DNA of 64,000 bases from Novipirellula artificiosorum (GTDB lineage: Bacteria > Planctomycetota > Planctomycetia > Pirellulales > Pirellulaceae). Position numbers and translations under genes: made by a program. The stretch covers positions 519,055-583,054 of the forward strand of contig NZ_SJPV01000002.1 of assembly GCF_007860135.1 (NCBI RefSeq). Reading direction: 5' to 3'. Below, piece by piece: positions 1-7,911 of this stretch. The number at the start of each line of letters is the position of its first letter. The first letter of the stretch is position 1. The notes below the pieces were generated by a model. That model worked only from the letters and a program-made list of their open reading frames with translations, made no database searches and was not told the DNA's origin.

Positions 1-10
1 GGTACTGCGG

Positions 11-1606
11 TTGACGTTCTTGTCGGTTCAAGTCGCGGTGATTCATGGTGGCACAACCATAGCCTCTGCTGCCAATGATTCACCGAGTCGACCGAACATC
101 GTCTTCATCCTTGCAGATGATGCTGGGTTTAGTGACGTTGGATGTTACGGTGGCGAGATCGCGACACCGCATCTGGATGCCTTGGCCGCTGGCGGGTTGC
201 GTTTTACTCAGTTCTACAACACGGCACGATGTTGGCCGACGCGAGCGGCACTGATGACCGGCTATTACGCCCAGCAAGTTCGCCGCGACAAGCTGCCAGA
301 TCTGGGTGGCGGAAACCGTGGCAAGCGTCAACCCTGGGCCAGGCTGCTGCCCGATTTCCTGCGCCCGCATGGCTATCGCAACTATCACAGTGGCAAATGG
401 CACATCGACGGTAAGGTCCTCGATGCGGGCTTCGACCGTTCGTTCCGAGTTGAGAATCAAGGCAACTTCTTTTCCAACCAAGGAAACCTTGTCGATGGCG
501 TCAAGGTGAAGGTCCCCGAGGACGAAGTGAGTTTCTACACGACCACCGCGACGGCAGACCACGCAATCGAGTGCTTGAAAGAACACTCGCAAAACCACAC
601 AGATGCTCCCTTCTTTCATTACATTGCGTTCATCTCGCCACACTTCCCACTGCATGCGATGCCCGACGACATCGCTCGCTACCGAGATAAGTATCTTGAC
701 GGCTGGGATAGGATGCGAGAACAAAGGTTTGCCAAGCAACGAGAATTGAGTCTGCTCAACACAACGTTGTCGGCACTTGAGCCTGATCTGGGACCGCCCT
801 ATCCGTTCCCGGAAGCGATGAAACAATTGGGGCCGGGCGAAGTCAATCGGCCGCTGCCGTGGGAGAGCTTGACGAAACCCCAGCAGCGTTTTCAAGCGAC
901 CAAGATGGCAATTCATGCCGCCATGGTGGATCGGATGGATCAAGAGATCGGCCGCGTGGTTGAGCAGCTGCGATCGATGAACGCTTTGGAAAACACCCTG
1001 ATCTTCTATGCATCGGATAATGGAGCGAGTGCGGAGATCATGGTTCGCCATGGAGGCCATGATCCCCGTGCCGAACCCGGCAGCGCGGCAACGTATCTGT
1101 GCCTTGGCCCTGGTTTTTCCAGTGCATGCAACACGCCGTTTCGTCGCCACAAGACGTGGGTGCATGAAGGTGGCATCAGCACTCCGTTGATTGTCCATTG
1201 GCCAGCCGGAATCAAGGCCGCGGGTCAGCTGCGTCACACGCCAGCCCACGTCATCGATATCGTTCCGACGATTCTCGAAGCAGTTGGAATCGAGAAGCCA
1301 GCAAGCTGGGACGGACAATCGATCCCCGAGGCGCCAGGGAAAAGCCTGCTGCCAGCGTTTGCCGAGGACCGCACCATCAATCGGGAATACTTGTGGTGGC
1401 TGCACGACGGCCACCGAGCGGTTCGCGACGGCGATTGGAAATTGGTCGCTGCGAACGGCGATCCCTGGGAACTGTACGACCTAAGAACCGATCGCGCCGA
1501 GGCAAACAACTTAGCGGACCAGATGCCAGATGAGGTCACACGGCTCGAAGCATTGTGGACTGCGCAACTTGACGCGTCGATTGAACTTGCCGAGGCGGAC
1601 CAATGA
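11..1606 (+). CDS. Sulfatase (formylglycine-dependent, arylsulfatase-like)
   Basis: Hydrolyses sulfate esters, probably on sulfated algal polysaccharides, in the periplasm. The alkaline-phosphatase-fold N-terminus (PNIVFILADD, about residues 28-37) supplies metal-binding aspartates. The sulfatase signature CWPTR at about residue 74 carries the cysteine that formylglycine-generating enzyme would oxidise. A KWHIDGK segment and an ASDNGAS segment match the usual second and third active-site blocks. The start shown is a TTG ten bases into the window. The frame stays open to the left edge and reads like a signal peptide ending near SAAND, so the true start may lie outside the window. About 531 residues is normal for the family. 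Substrate cannot be told from sequence. Confidence 0.93.
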   Translation: MTFLSVQVAVIHGGTTIASAANDSPSRPNIVFILADDAGFSDVGCYGGEIATPHLDALAAGGLRFTQFYNTARCWPTRAALMTGYYAQQVRRDKLPDLGGGNRGKRQPWARLLPDFLRPHGYRNYHSGKWHIDGKVLDAGFDRSFRVENQGNFFSNQGNLVDGVKVKVPEDEVSFYTTTATADHAIECLKEHSQNHTDAPFFHYIAFISPHFPLHAMPDDIARYRDKYLDGWDRMREQRFAKQRELSLLNTTLSALEPDLGPPYPFPEAMKQLGPGEVNRPLPWESLTKPQQRFQATKMAIHAAMVDRMDQEIGRVVEQLRSMNALENTLIFYASDNGASAEIMVRHGGHDPRAEPGSAATYLCLGPGFSSACNTPFRRHKTWVHEGGISTPLIVHWPAGIKAAGQLRHTPAHVIDIVPTILEAVGIEKPASWDGQSIPEAPGKSLLPAFAEDRTINREYLWWLHDGHRAVRDGDWKLVAANGDPWELYDLRTDRAEANNLADQMPDEVTRLEALWTAQLDASIELAEADQ

Positions 1607-2008
1607 GGTCAAACGTGGAGGTCGGAACAAGTCAACCGCAACCGATTTGACAGCAGCCCAAATACCTACATCCCAGCTAAACCGTTCGTATTCCGTCCTG
1701 TTTGTGAGCCGACGGACGTGCGATTTATTGCTTGCGGATATTCGCTTTTCCCACCTATCGTAGCCTCGTCCACTTCTATGAAATGTTTGCTGCTGTCAAG
1801 TGACTGTTGTGTTGGGGTGGTTGTTGATTGAGTTTGCGTTTAAACGATCCGGTTCCCCATTCTTCTATCCGAGCTCTGATGGCCCAAGTGCAGGAAGCGT
1901 GCCAGCGTTGACGGGACCACCGCCTGCACCGGAGCCGCCCCATTCAGCGTCACCCCATTGTCCACGTGTTCGCAGTCACCACGCACTGCACCGGAGCACT
2001 TCGATTAA
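1607..2008. other. Intergenic region with attC-derived-looking motifs
   Basis: No credible gene is seen between the sulfatase stop and the attC-like site at 2009-2098. The 11-mer TGCACCGGAGC occurs at 1925-1935 and again at 1987-1997. The second copy belongs to a 13-base arm (1987-1999) that is the exact inverted match of 2072-2084 inside the attC-like site. The two outer copies point the opposite way to that site, so they may be relics of other cassette sites or of a rearranged array end. ORFs predicted across this stretch have no recognisable protein-like sequence. Confidence 0.5.
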
Positions 2009-2098
2009 GTTCAACGTCCAGGATCACCGGGCACGCGCGTGTGACGCTGATTTAGATTTCGCACCGATCGCGTGCTCCGGTGCATGCGTTTGTTCGTC
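2009..2098 (-). repeat. attC-like integron recombination site (attC3)
   Basis: Read on the minus strand, the site starts at the stop codon of the FAD oxidoreductase. It has an R''-like GACGAAC (2098-2092) and ends in GTTGAAC (2015-2009), which matches the GTTRRRY core consensus. Between them, arms 2069-2082 and 2025-2037 pair over 13 bp with a single unpaired base (T2076 on plus, A on minus). That is the extrahelical base pattern of integron attC sites. Spacing from GCCCG to the GTT core is 12 bases, as in the site at 4981-5072. Distinct sequence but identical architecture to the other two sites argues against a simple terminator. Confidence 0.72.
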
Positions 2099-4179
2099 TA
2101 TTGGTCTTTCGGAAGCAAGTGCAGCGCATCAACGATCACAAAACCTATGGTTTGCCTGTTATTGATCGTGATGATTGTTTCGACTCCGCTCTCCAGTTGT
2201 ACATTGCCCACGCTTCTGAAATGTTGCCCCCTGGGCAGCGGCTGTGTTTGATCTACGATGAATTCTTTCTTGTTGTGGCCACTGGTAATAATCACGGGAA
2301 CGTTCTTGGCGCGTGCCTCGTGTGCCGAATAGGCCATCAATAATTGGTATTCACCGGACGTTGGCACATTGAAACGAAAGGTCGCGGACGATTTTCCGTC
2401 GCCTTTTTCTTTGGAATCCCTCTCGCCGCAAAAAATGTATCCGCCTTCAATGTGAGGTTTGAAATTCGTTGATCGAGACCAGTTGCCGGTCAGCTTTGCA
2501 TCTAAATCGTCTAGCACGATTCCCGGTAGCGTCCGGGCGGCGATGGATCCGTTCGCCGATGGCAGGTCGGAAACTTTCGGCAATTCGAGAACCTGCTTTT
2601 GAGCCAGCAGTCGCTCACGAAGTGTTTCGTACTTCAATTCCTGTACGGCCACGTCCTGATCGGCAGCCAGCGCCGCGGCAATTCCGGCCCCTTGCCCGAT
2701 AACCATCCACGCGCCTTCGATCCGCAACGACGAGATGCCCACGTGCGTGCTTGATAGTGCGACTGGCACGAGCAGGTTGTCGCACTGCCCAGGTTTCGGC
2801 AGGATCGAGCGGTAAGGCACGTGGTAAGCATATCCCTGTCCCGGAATTCTCCTCACGGGAAAAATCGTTCCCTCGTTGATCACACCGCCGCCGTTGAGCG
2901 CGATGCGCTGGCAGTCGTGCGAGTCGATCGGGAAAGACGAAATCGCGATCGGGTCGTCTTTTTTCGGCGACTCAAGAATGTCCTTCTGGCGGATGACATA
3001 CAGGCCCTTCATACGCCGTGATTCGCGGACGTAGAGCGCCGGTGAGAAATGGTCGTAGCTGGCGAACTCGTCGTTGCACAGGCCGAGCTTCGCGAAACGG
3101 TTGCGGATCGCGGCGGGCACCGCCGGGTCGGTCGTCAGGAAGTGGAAGAACTCAAGAGTGTACTGCTTGTGTGCTTCCCAGATCTTCTTTCGCCCCGATT
3201 CGTCCGCCGAGTGCCAGTTGTTCCCGCCGCCGATCAAGCCGATTGAGAACTGTCCGCCGATGGAATTGTTGCCGTCGAGCTTGTTGCCGGGTAGCGGGTA
3301 GAGGTCGAAGCCAACACGTTGCTCGCCCGCCCTGAGCGCGCGGCGGACGATCTCGAAACGGGCCGGGGCGTAGTTTGCCGGCTTGGGCATCGGTACGCAA
3401 TTTTTTGAGTCGGCGGTTAGACAAAGCCGGAAACTGTAGGTCATGACGTTCTTGTCACCCGCTTCCTCAGCACCACCATCACCGGTTGTGACCAGCGGCA
3501 GCAGCTTGCCTTCATCGTCGAAGCCGCTGATGTTCATCTTCTGTTTCGGGTACTGCTTGCCGGCCAGCGACTCACTGTATTCCTCGCGCCCCTCGCGCCC
3601 GATCGTCCAATCGACTCCCGCGGCCGCCATCAGGTCGCCTTCGTACGTGCCGTCGACAAAGACCCTGGCAGTGAACGTGCCGTCCTTCGTGATCAGCGAC
3701 GTGATCCGCGGGCCGTCTTTCGTGACCGACTTCAAATAGCGCTCGGTCAGCACCGTGACACCGGCCTCGTCGAGCATCTGCATCGTCACCCGCATCGCGA
3801 CATGCGGCTCAAAGGTCCACCGTGACTGGTCTTTCTTCGCTGGGTTGTACGGAGCCTTGAGGCCGCGATCGGTGTAGTCCTTGACCACACGCGTGTGCCA
3901 CTCGTCGAACAGTCCCATCAGCGTGCTGCGGACCATTTGGTTCGAGTCACAGTGACTCAGCCCGCCCGTGTTCAACCCGCCGACATGATCTGTCGGTTCC
4001 AGCAGAATGACCGAAGCTCCCTCGCGCGCGGCGGCAATCGCGGCACAAAAGCCGCCCGGCGTCGAGCCGTAGACGATAACGTCGGCCCTCTCATCGGCCA
4101 TCCCATTCTGCCCGATGGTCGCCAGCAAAACCGATGTAATTACAACGTGTCGGATCAAGGGTGCCAAAAGCAATTGCAT
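2098..4179 (-). CDS. Secreted FAD-dependent oxidoreductase with C-terminal golvesin/xanthan-lyase-type domain
   Basis: Probable flavin-dependent oxidoreductase of the FAD_oxidored (PF12831) type common in planctomycetes, acting outside the cytoplasm. The ATG at 4179 is preferred over one at 4293 because AACGGAAGTAAC precedes it and the protein then begins with a signal peptide (residues 1 to about 27). A dinucleotide-binding segment follows (VIVYGSTPGGFCAA, then LLEPTDHVGGLNTGG). The last 150 residues, ending in NNRQTIGFVIVDALHLLP, resemble the golvesin/xanthan-lyase beta domain. The start codon lies 34 bases inside one attC-like site and the stop codon abuts another, so the gene sits exactly like an integron cassette gene. 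At about 2.1 kb it would be a large cassette. The physiological substrate is unknown. Confidence 0.88.
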   Translation of the reverse strand: MQLLLAPLIRHVVITSVLLATIGQNGMADERADVIVYGSTPGGFCAAIAAAREGASVILLEPTDHVGGLNTGGLSHCDSNQMVRSTLMGLFDEWHTRVVKDYTDRGLKAPYNPAKKDQSRWTFEPHVAMRVTMQMLDEAGVTVLTERYLKSVTKDGPRITSLITKDGTFTARVFVDGTYEGDLMAAAGVDWTIGREGREEYSESLAGKQYPKQKMNISGFDDEGKLLPLVTTGDGGAEEAGDKNVMTYSFRLCLTADSKNCVPMPKPANYAPARFEIVRRALRAGEQRVGFDLYPLPGNKLDGNNSIGGQFSIGLIGGGNNWHSADESGRKKIWEAHKQYTLEFFHFLTTDPAVPAAIRNRFAKLGLCNDEFASYDHFSPALYVRESRRMKGLYVIRQKDILESPKKDDPIAISSFPIDSHDCQRIALNGGGVINEGTIFPVRRIPGQGYAYHVPYRSILPKPGQCDNLLVPVALSSTHVGISSLRIEGAWMVIGQGAGIAAALAADQDVAVQELKYETLRERLLAQKQVLELPKVSDLPSANGSIAARTLPGIVLDDLDAKLTGNWSRSTNFKPHIEGGYIFCGERDSKEKGDGKSSATFRFNVPTSGEYQLLMAYSAHEARAKNVPVIITSGHNKKEFIVDQTQPLPRGQHFRSVGNVQLESGVETIITINNRQTIGFVIVDALHLLPKDQ

Positions 4180-4212
4180 GTTACTTCCGTTGTGCGTGCA
4201 GTGAAGATTCTT

Positions 4213-4306
4213 GGCGAACGGCCGACGATATGCGGGCGGCGGCGAGAGACTCAACCACTGTGAGAACGACGACCACCGCCGCTCCGTCATCATCGCATGG
4301 TTCGCC
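4213..4306 (-). repeat. attC-like integron recombination site (attC1)
   Basis: The outer arms GGCGAAC (4213-4219) and GTTCGCC (4300-4306) are perfect 7 bp complements containing the AAC/GTT core. The inner arms 4233-4242 and 4276-4286 pair over 10 bp with one unpaired base (T4283 on plus, A on minus), at the same place as in the other two sites. Base identity with the site at 4981-5072 is high in both arms. The canonical top strand, with the extra A in the left arm, is the minus strand. The minus-strand FAD oxidoreductase starts 34 bases after the core, as expected for the next cassette gene. Confidence 0.75.
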
Positions 4307-4392
4307 GTGGATTATAGCAATAATTGCCCTGTGGCTGAAACAATTCCGCCGAGAGTGTAGAATATGGCTAAGCAACAATTTTGGAGCCGAAA

Positions 4393-4635
4393 ATGTCAAC
4401 GATCAGCGTGAATGTGCCAGACCAAATCATGTCAGCAATCGCCGAGCGAGCTAGAAACAGTGGCTATGCGGACGTTAACGAATACGTGTCGCAGTACGTC
4501 TTGCGACTGTCGGAACGTCAGAGTGAAGTAGAGGCCTTGGCAATCGAAGGTTTGCAAAGCGGTCCGAGTGAACCATGGGACAGGACGGAAATCGAAGGCA
4601 TACGGGCAGACCTGAAGTCAAAGTACGGAAGTTGA
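4393..4635 (+). CDS. parD: ParD-like antitoxin (ribbon-helix-helix)
   Basis: Eighty-residue antitoxin that should bind its own promoter through an N-terminal ribbon-helix-helix (STISVNVPDQIMSAI) and neutralise the downstream toxin with its C-terminal tail (SGPSEPWDRTEIEGIRADL, typical of ParD). The ATG at 4393 is chosen because GGAG sits seven bases upstream; a TTG at 4381 would add four residues. The stop codon is directly followed by the toxin ATG, so the two are translationally coupled. The pair lies between two attC-like sites and runs against the array orientation. Toxin-antitoxin cassettes in integrons carry their own promoters and are thought to stabilise arrays. Confidence 0.85.
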   Translation: MSTISVNVPDQIMSAIAERARNSGYADVNEYVSQYVLRLSERQSEVEALAIEGLQSGPSEPWDRTEIEGIRADLKSKYGS

Positions 4636-4962
4636 ATGCCCGAGCGTAGAACGCCGCATCGCAGGCGGCTTGCCATCGACGACATCGCGGGGCACTCAAG
4701 CCGCATTGCCGAGTCAAACCTCGATGCCGCACTGCGTTTTCTTGATGCGATTGAAACGACCGTCGAAATGCTGTGTCAGTTCCCGGAGGCTGGTGGTGCC
4801 GTGCCAACAACGCGTCCAGAGGCTTATGGGCTTCGTGCGAAGCTGGTAAACGGCTTCGGCAACTACGTCGTTCTCTACTTTGTGACGCCCGAAACGATCG
4901 ACATTGCACGCGTCATCTGGGGTGGACAGGAGATCGACCAAATCGCGTTGCACTACAAGTGA
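4636..4962 (+). CDS. parE: ParE/RelE-superfamily toxin
   Basis: A 108-residue toxin of the ParE/RelE fold. It contains the family pattern of an early helical pair (DDIAGHSSRIAESNLDAALRF), a FPEAGG turn, an arginine-rich middle (GLRAKLVNGFGNYVVLYFV) and a C-terminal RVIWGGQEID strand. ParE proteins poison DNA gyrase, whereas RelE homologues cut mRNA; sequence alone does not decide which applies, but the ParD-type partner favours ParE. It starts on the base after the antitoxin stop. The attC-like site at 4981 begins 18 bases after its stop codon. Confidence 0.82.
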   Translation: MPERRTPHRRRLAIDDIAGHSSRIAESNLDAALRFLDAIETTVEMLCQFPEAGGAVPTTRPEAYGLRAKLVNGFGNYVVLYFVTPETIDIARVIWGGQEIDQIALHYK

Positions 4963-4980
4963 AGCCTGAAACTTCATTCG

Positions 4981-5072
4981 GCGAACGGTAGCGATGTGCG
5001 GGCGGCGGCGATTGACTTGCAAGCAGACGAAAGCGGCGACCACCGCCGCTCCGTCACCATCGCATGGTTATC
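4981..5072 (-). repeat. attC-like integron recombination site (attC2)
   Basis: The core trinucleotides AAC (4984-4986) and GTT (5067-5069) pair. GCGATG (4991-4996) pairs with CATCGC (5058-5063), and 4999-5008 pairs with 5043-5053 leaving T5050 unpaired (A on minus). On the right side the sequence diverges from its partner immediately after GTT (ATC instead of CGC). That is what cassette recombination or an insertion at the core would leave. The other sites in the window share the GCCCG-N12/13-GTT spacing. Confidence 0.72.
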
Positions 5073-5074
5073 AG

Positions 5075-5404
5075 ACTTACTACGCTGCGCTTCGGGGTGG
5101 CTGTGGAGGAACAGGTGCTTAGTTTTCTGTTGCAGCCGACGTTGCATTGCGTCAAAATCAAAAGACACGGGTCGGGTCGCGGAGGCCGTCTGCGGATTGG
5201 TGCTTTGAGCCCGCTGGTTATCTTGGCCCTGCTCGACTCTTGACGTTGGCATTGATGGCTGATGAGTTTGCCTCGCAAGCTCATGCGACCTCGTTGGAGA
5301 ACCTAAACAGCAATATGTCGAGTACGCCCGATCCGTGCTTTTCGCCCCGGCTTGCCTGTTGCCGCCCTCCACAGGGGATGACTGCAACGCGAGCGAACTG
5401 AGGA
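5075..5404 (+). other. Non-coding left flank of the IS110-family transposase
   Basis: A 330 bp stretch without a convincing gene separates the attC-like site from the transposase ATG. In the IS110 subgroup the non-coding left end encodes the bridge RNA that specifies target and donor DNA; in the IS1111 subgroup it is the right end. This interval is long enough to hold such an RNA, but I cannot fold it reliably by eye and cannot place the exact left boundary of the element. AGGAG at the end is the ribosome binding site of the transposase. Confidence 0.4.
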
Positions 5405-6883
5405 GTGTTCATTATGTCGCGTAAGAAAAGCAAAAACAAGCTTGGCGTTAGTGGAAACAAAAAGTCGCTCGCCGTTCGGCAAAGACCATCCGTTGGCAAA
5501 AGGCCTCGGCGCGGCGGATTGCCCGTCGACAACGCGCCGCCGCCGATCGAATCGCTTAAACAGGTCAATCTCAATGCGGCTGGTATCGATATCGCATCGA
5601 ATGTCCACTTCGTTGCGGTGCCCAAAGATCGTGACTCCGAAAACCCCGTCCGCAGCTTCGGTGCCTTCACGGCTGACTTGGAAGCCATTGCCGATTGGCT
5701 CGCTCAGTGCGGCATTGAAACCGTCGCCATGGAGTCTACCGGTGTTTACTGGATTCCGCTGTTTGAATTGCTCGACTCCCGAGGCTTTCAGGTCATCCTT
5801 GTCGAACCGAGCCAAATCAAAAAGTATCGACGCAAGACCGATGTTCTCGACTGCCAATGGATTCAGACGTTGCATACGTTCGGATTACTCACCGGATCGT
5901 TTCGACCTGCAGATCAAATCATCGTTTTGCGCAGCTATATGCGGCAGCGAGAGATGCTCGTCAAGAGCGCCGCGCAACATATTCAGCACATGCAAAAGGC
6001 GATGGAACAAATGAACCTGAAACTCAGCGAAGTAGTCAGCGACATTCTCGGCGTGACAGGCATGTCGATCATCGATGCGATTTTGGCTGGCCAGCGTGAT
6101 CCCGAAAAGCTTGCCAAATTGCGCAATGAAAAGTGCAAGAACGATGAAGCGACGATTGCCCTTGCGTTGCATGGCAACTGGCGAGAAGAGCATCTGTTCT
6201 CGCTGCGGCAAGCCTTGGACTTGTACCGTTACTATCACAAGAAAATCGTTGAAGTAGATGATCAGATTGAGGTTTACATGTCGCAGTTTGAGGACAGGTC
6301 GGGCGGCGAACCACTGGCCAAACCACCGAGAGCAAAACAGCGAAGCAAGACCGCCAACGAACCGAAGTTCGACACCCGTCGTTTACTCTATGAGATGCTC
6401 GGTGTGGACCTCACGACGATTGACGGAATGGGGCCCCACTCGGTGCTGCAGATCGTCTCGGAGATCGGTATCAACGTGGATGCGTTTCCGACTGAAAAAC
6501 ACTTCGTCAGTTGGTTGAGCTTGTGCCCGGAGGCCAACAAGTCAGGTGGGAAGAAGCAGAAGAAGGGCAAGAGCCCAACACATCGAAGTAGCAATCGTGT
6601 AGCCCAGACGCTACGAGTGTGTGCACAAACATTGATTCAATCGAAGTGTGCCTTGGGTGCATTCGGTCGGCGTCTACGAGGGCGAGACGGTGCCGCAAGT
6701 GCGATTACGGCGATCGCTCGGAAACTGGCAATCATTGTGTACACGATGATCAAGACAGGCCGAGCGTATATGGATATTGGAGCCGATGCCTACAACGGTC
6801 GCTTCAAAGAAAAACTGGTCGCGACACTTCGCCGCCGAGCATGTGACCTGGGCTACGATCTGATGGCCTCCGACGCTGCCTAA
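5405..6883 (+). mobile_element. IS110-family transposase (DEDD recombinase)
   Basis: Transposase of an IS110-family insertion sequence. The N-terminal DEDD domain shows GIDIASN, AMESTGVYW and KTDVLDCQW, which carry the acidic catalytic residues. The C-terminal Transposase_20 part (TTIDGMGPHSVLQIVSEIG, later SNRVAQTLR) contains the conserved serine region. At 492 residues it is longer than most family members (about 320-450), partly through a basic N-terminal extension and a lysine-rich insert (GGKKQKKGKS). The ATG at 5414 is an alternative start. It looks intact. IS110 elements lack ordinary terminal inverted repeats, so the ends are not visible; members of the IS1111-attC group target integron attC sites, which fits the adjacent array. 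Confidence 0.9.
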
Positions 6884-7019
6884 CGTAATGTAAAAATGGA
6901 GTCAAAGCACCAAATCGGGCTAGTCTTGTGCGCCGACAACGGTAAATCACTGCAACTCGATGCACCAGTGTTTTCAAAATGAAACAACAAGCGGAAATAT
7001 CCATCGCGAAAAGCAATCA

Positions 7020-7047
7020 CTCACCCTTCCGATGCGGGGTCGGTGAG
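7020..7047 (+). other. Small hairpin at the candidate right end of the IS element
   Basis: CTCACC (7020-7025) and GGTGAG (7042-7047) are perfect complements around a 16-base loop. They fall exactly where HIT-family coding sequence resumes, so they may mark the right end of the insertion or a rearrangement junction. The 6884-7019 stretch before it contains no gene. A terminator is less likely because no T-run follows. Confidence 0.3.
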
Positions 7048-7049
7048 AG

Positions 7050-7280
7050 GTGTTCCTGGAGATCCCCAAACGCGAAATTGTCTCTTTAGACGATTTGACG
7101 GATGAGGACGAACAACTTGTCGGTCGCTGCGTTTTGGTCGCCACCAAGGTAGCCGAAGCCGAACGGCTTTCCAAAGGCTACCGGATCGTCGTCAACTGCG
7201 GCGACGAGGGAGGCCAAGAAGTGCCTCATTTGCACTTTCATCTCCTTGGCGGCCGTCAAATGGCGTGGCCACCGGGTTGA
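7050..7280 (+). pseudogene. HIT-family hydrolase, 5' end missing
   Basis: The C-terminal two thirds of a histidine-triad nucleotide hydrolase. The segment IPKREIVSLDDLTDEDEQL and the catalytic triad PHLHFHLLGG are intact, and the protein ends in the usual QMAWPPG. The N-terminal 35-40 residues that normally precede the IPK motif, including the first strand and nucleotide contacts, are absent. The upstream DNA is IS-flank sequence in which no HIT-like reading frame is visible. The GTG at 7050 has no evident ribosome binding site. I infer a remnant produced by the IS110 insertion or an associated deletion. Confidence 0.8.
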
Positions 7281-7294
7281 TGCCCCGATCCTGG

Positions 7295-7657
7295 TTACGA
7301 CTCCGTCTGGATGCGAAACTTCAAATCCGTCACTTTGGACTGCGGGTGCTGTTTGACGATTTTCTTTAAGATCGACCGTTTTTGAAAATTCAGTTCCTGC
7401 AACGTGACCGAATCCGTCGCGTAAATGTCCAACACCCCTCGGCGGATATTTCCCACCCGAACACTCGATCGAATGCTCTCTTCAATCGATGCCACGATGG
7501 TGGCTTCGATTTCGTTGACCACCGCGACCTGAGCGTAACCTCGTCGTGATATCAACTGATTGACCAGCGATCCCAAACGTCGTACACGAGGCCTTTCCTC
7601 ATCCGCTCCTTGGTACGCGACTCGCTCTTGTCTGCGCTTGTCCGATTGCCGAGCCAT
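7295..7657 (-). CDS. dciA: DciA-family replicative helicase loader (DUF721)
   Basis: A DUF721/DciA protein, the ancestral bacterial loader of the DnaB helicase. The conserved core is the segment ITLQEL-like LQELNFQKRSILKKI followed by a hydrophobic KVTDLKFRI strand. Its position just downstream of dnaN and close to dnaA supports the call. An ATG at 7747 would add 30 residues that do not look like protein; the ATG at 7657 has GAAGG upstream and gives 120 residues, normal for the family. A palindromic MITE-like element separates it from dnaN. Confidence 0.75.
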   Translation of the reverse strand: MARQSDKRRQERVAYQGADEERPRVRRLGSLVNQLISRRGYAQVAVVNEIEATIVASIEESIRSSVRVGNIRRGVLDIYATDSVTLQELNFQKRSILKKIVKQHPQSKVTDLKFRIQTES

Positions 7658-7767
7658 TTCGCTGTTACCTTCGTTCGAACGGGTGCCTACGGTGGATTGA
7701 TCGATCGATTCTATCCTGTTCGCTTCCGATCGGCCAACGGCTTGCATCGTTTGAGAAAAAACAGACT

Positions 7768-7894
7768 ACTGGACCGTCAAGGTTAAAACTGCGAGTAGCG
7801 ACGTCGTGGACTTCACCAGAAGTCCCTAAGAACATTTGAGTTACGGATTTCTGGCGACATCGACTACCCTAAAATCTTATGCTGACGGTCCACT
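7768..7894. repeat. MITE-like palindromic element, copy A
   Basis: About 127 bp with terminal inverted repeats (GGACCGTCA at 7771-7779, TGACGGTCC at 7883-7891) and an internal inverted repeat centred on TTCACCAGAAGTCC and GGATTTCTGGCGA. It is the reverse complement of a second, diverged copy at 40144-40269. It has no coding capacity. It fills most of the interval between dnaN and dciA and can fold end to end on either strand, so it may also act as a transcript-end structure. Confidence 0.8.
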
Positions 7895-7911
7895 CCAATG
7901 AATCATCCGGG

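Noticed and set aside
80-1414. A 444-codon minus-strand frame opposite the sulfatase
   Set aside because: It is a shadow of a strongly coding sulfatase with intact active-site motifs; the antisense translation has no domain or start signal.
2009-2098. Palindrome read as a simple rho-independent terminator of the FAD oxidoreductase
   Set aside because: No T-run follows the stem, the loop is long, and the core, extrahelical base and spacing match two other sites that do not follow gene ends in the same way.
1800-2165. A 121-codon plus-strand frame across the attC-like site
   Set aside because: It runs through the palindrome and into the antisense of the FAD oxidoreductase and has no protein-like features.
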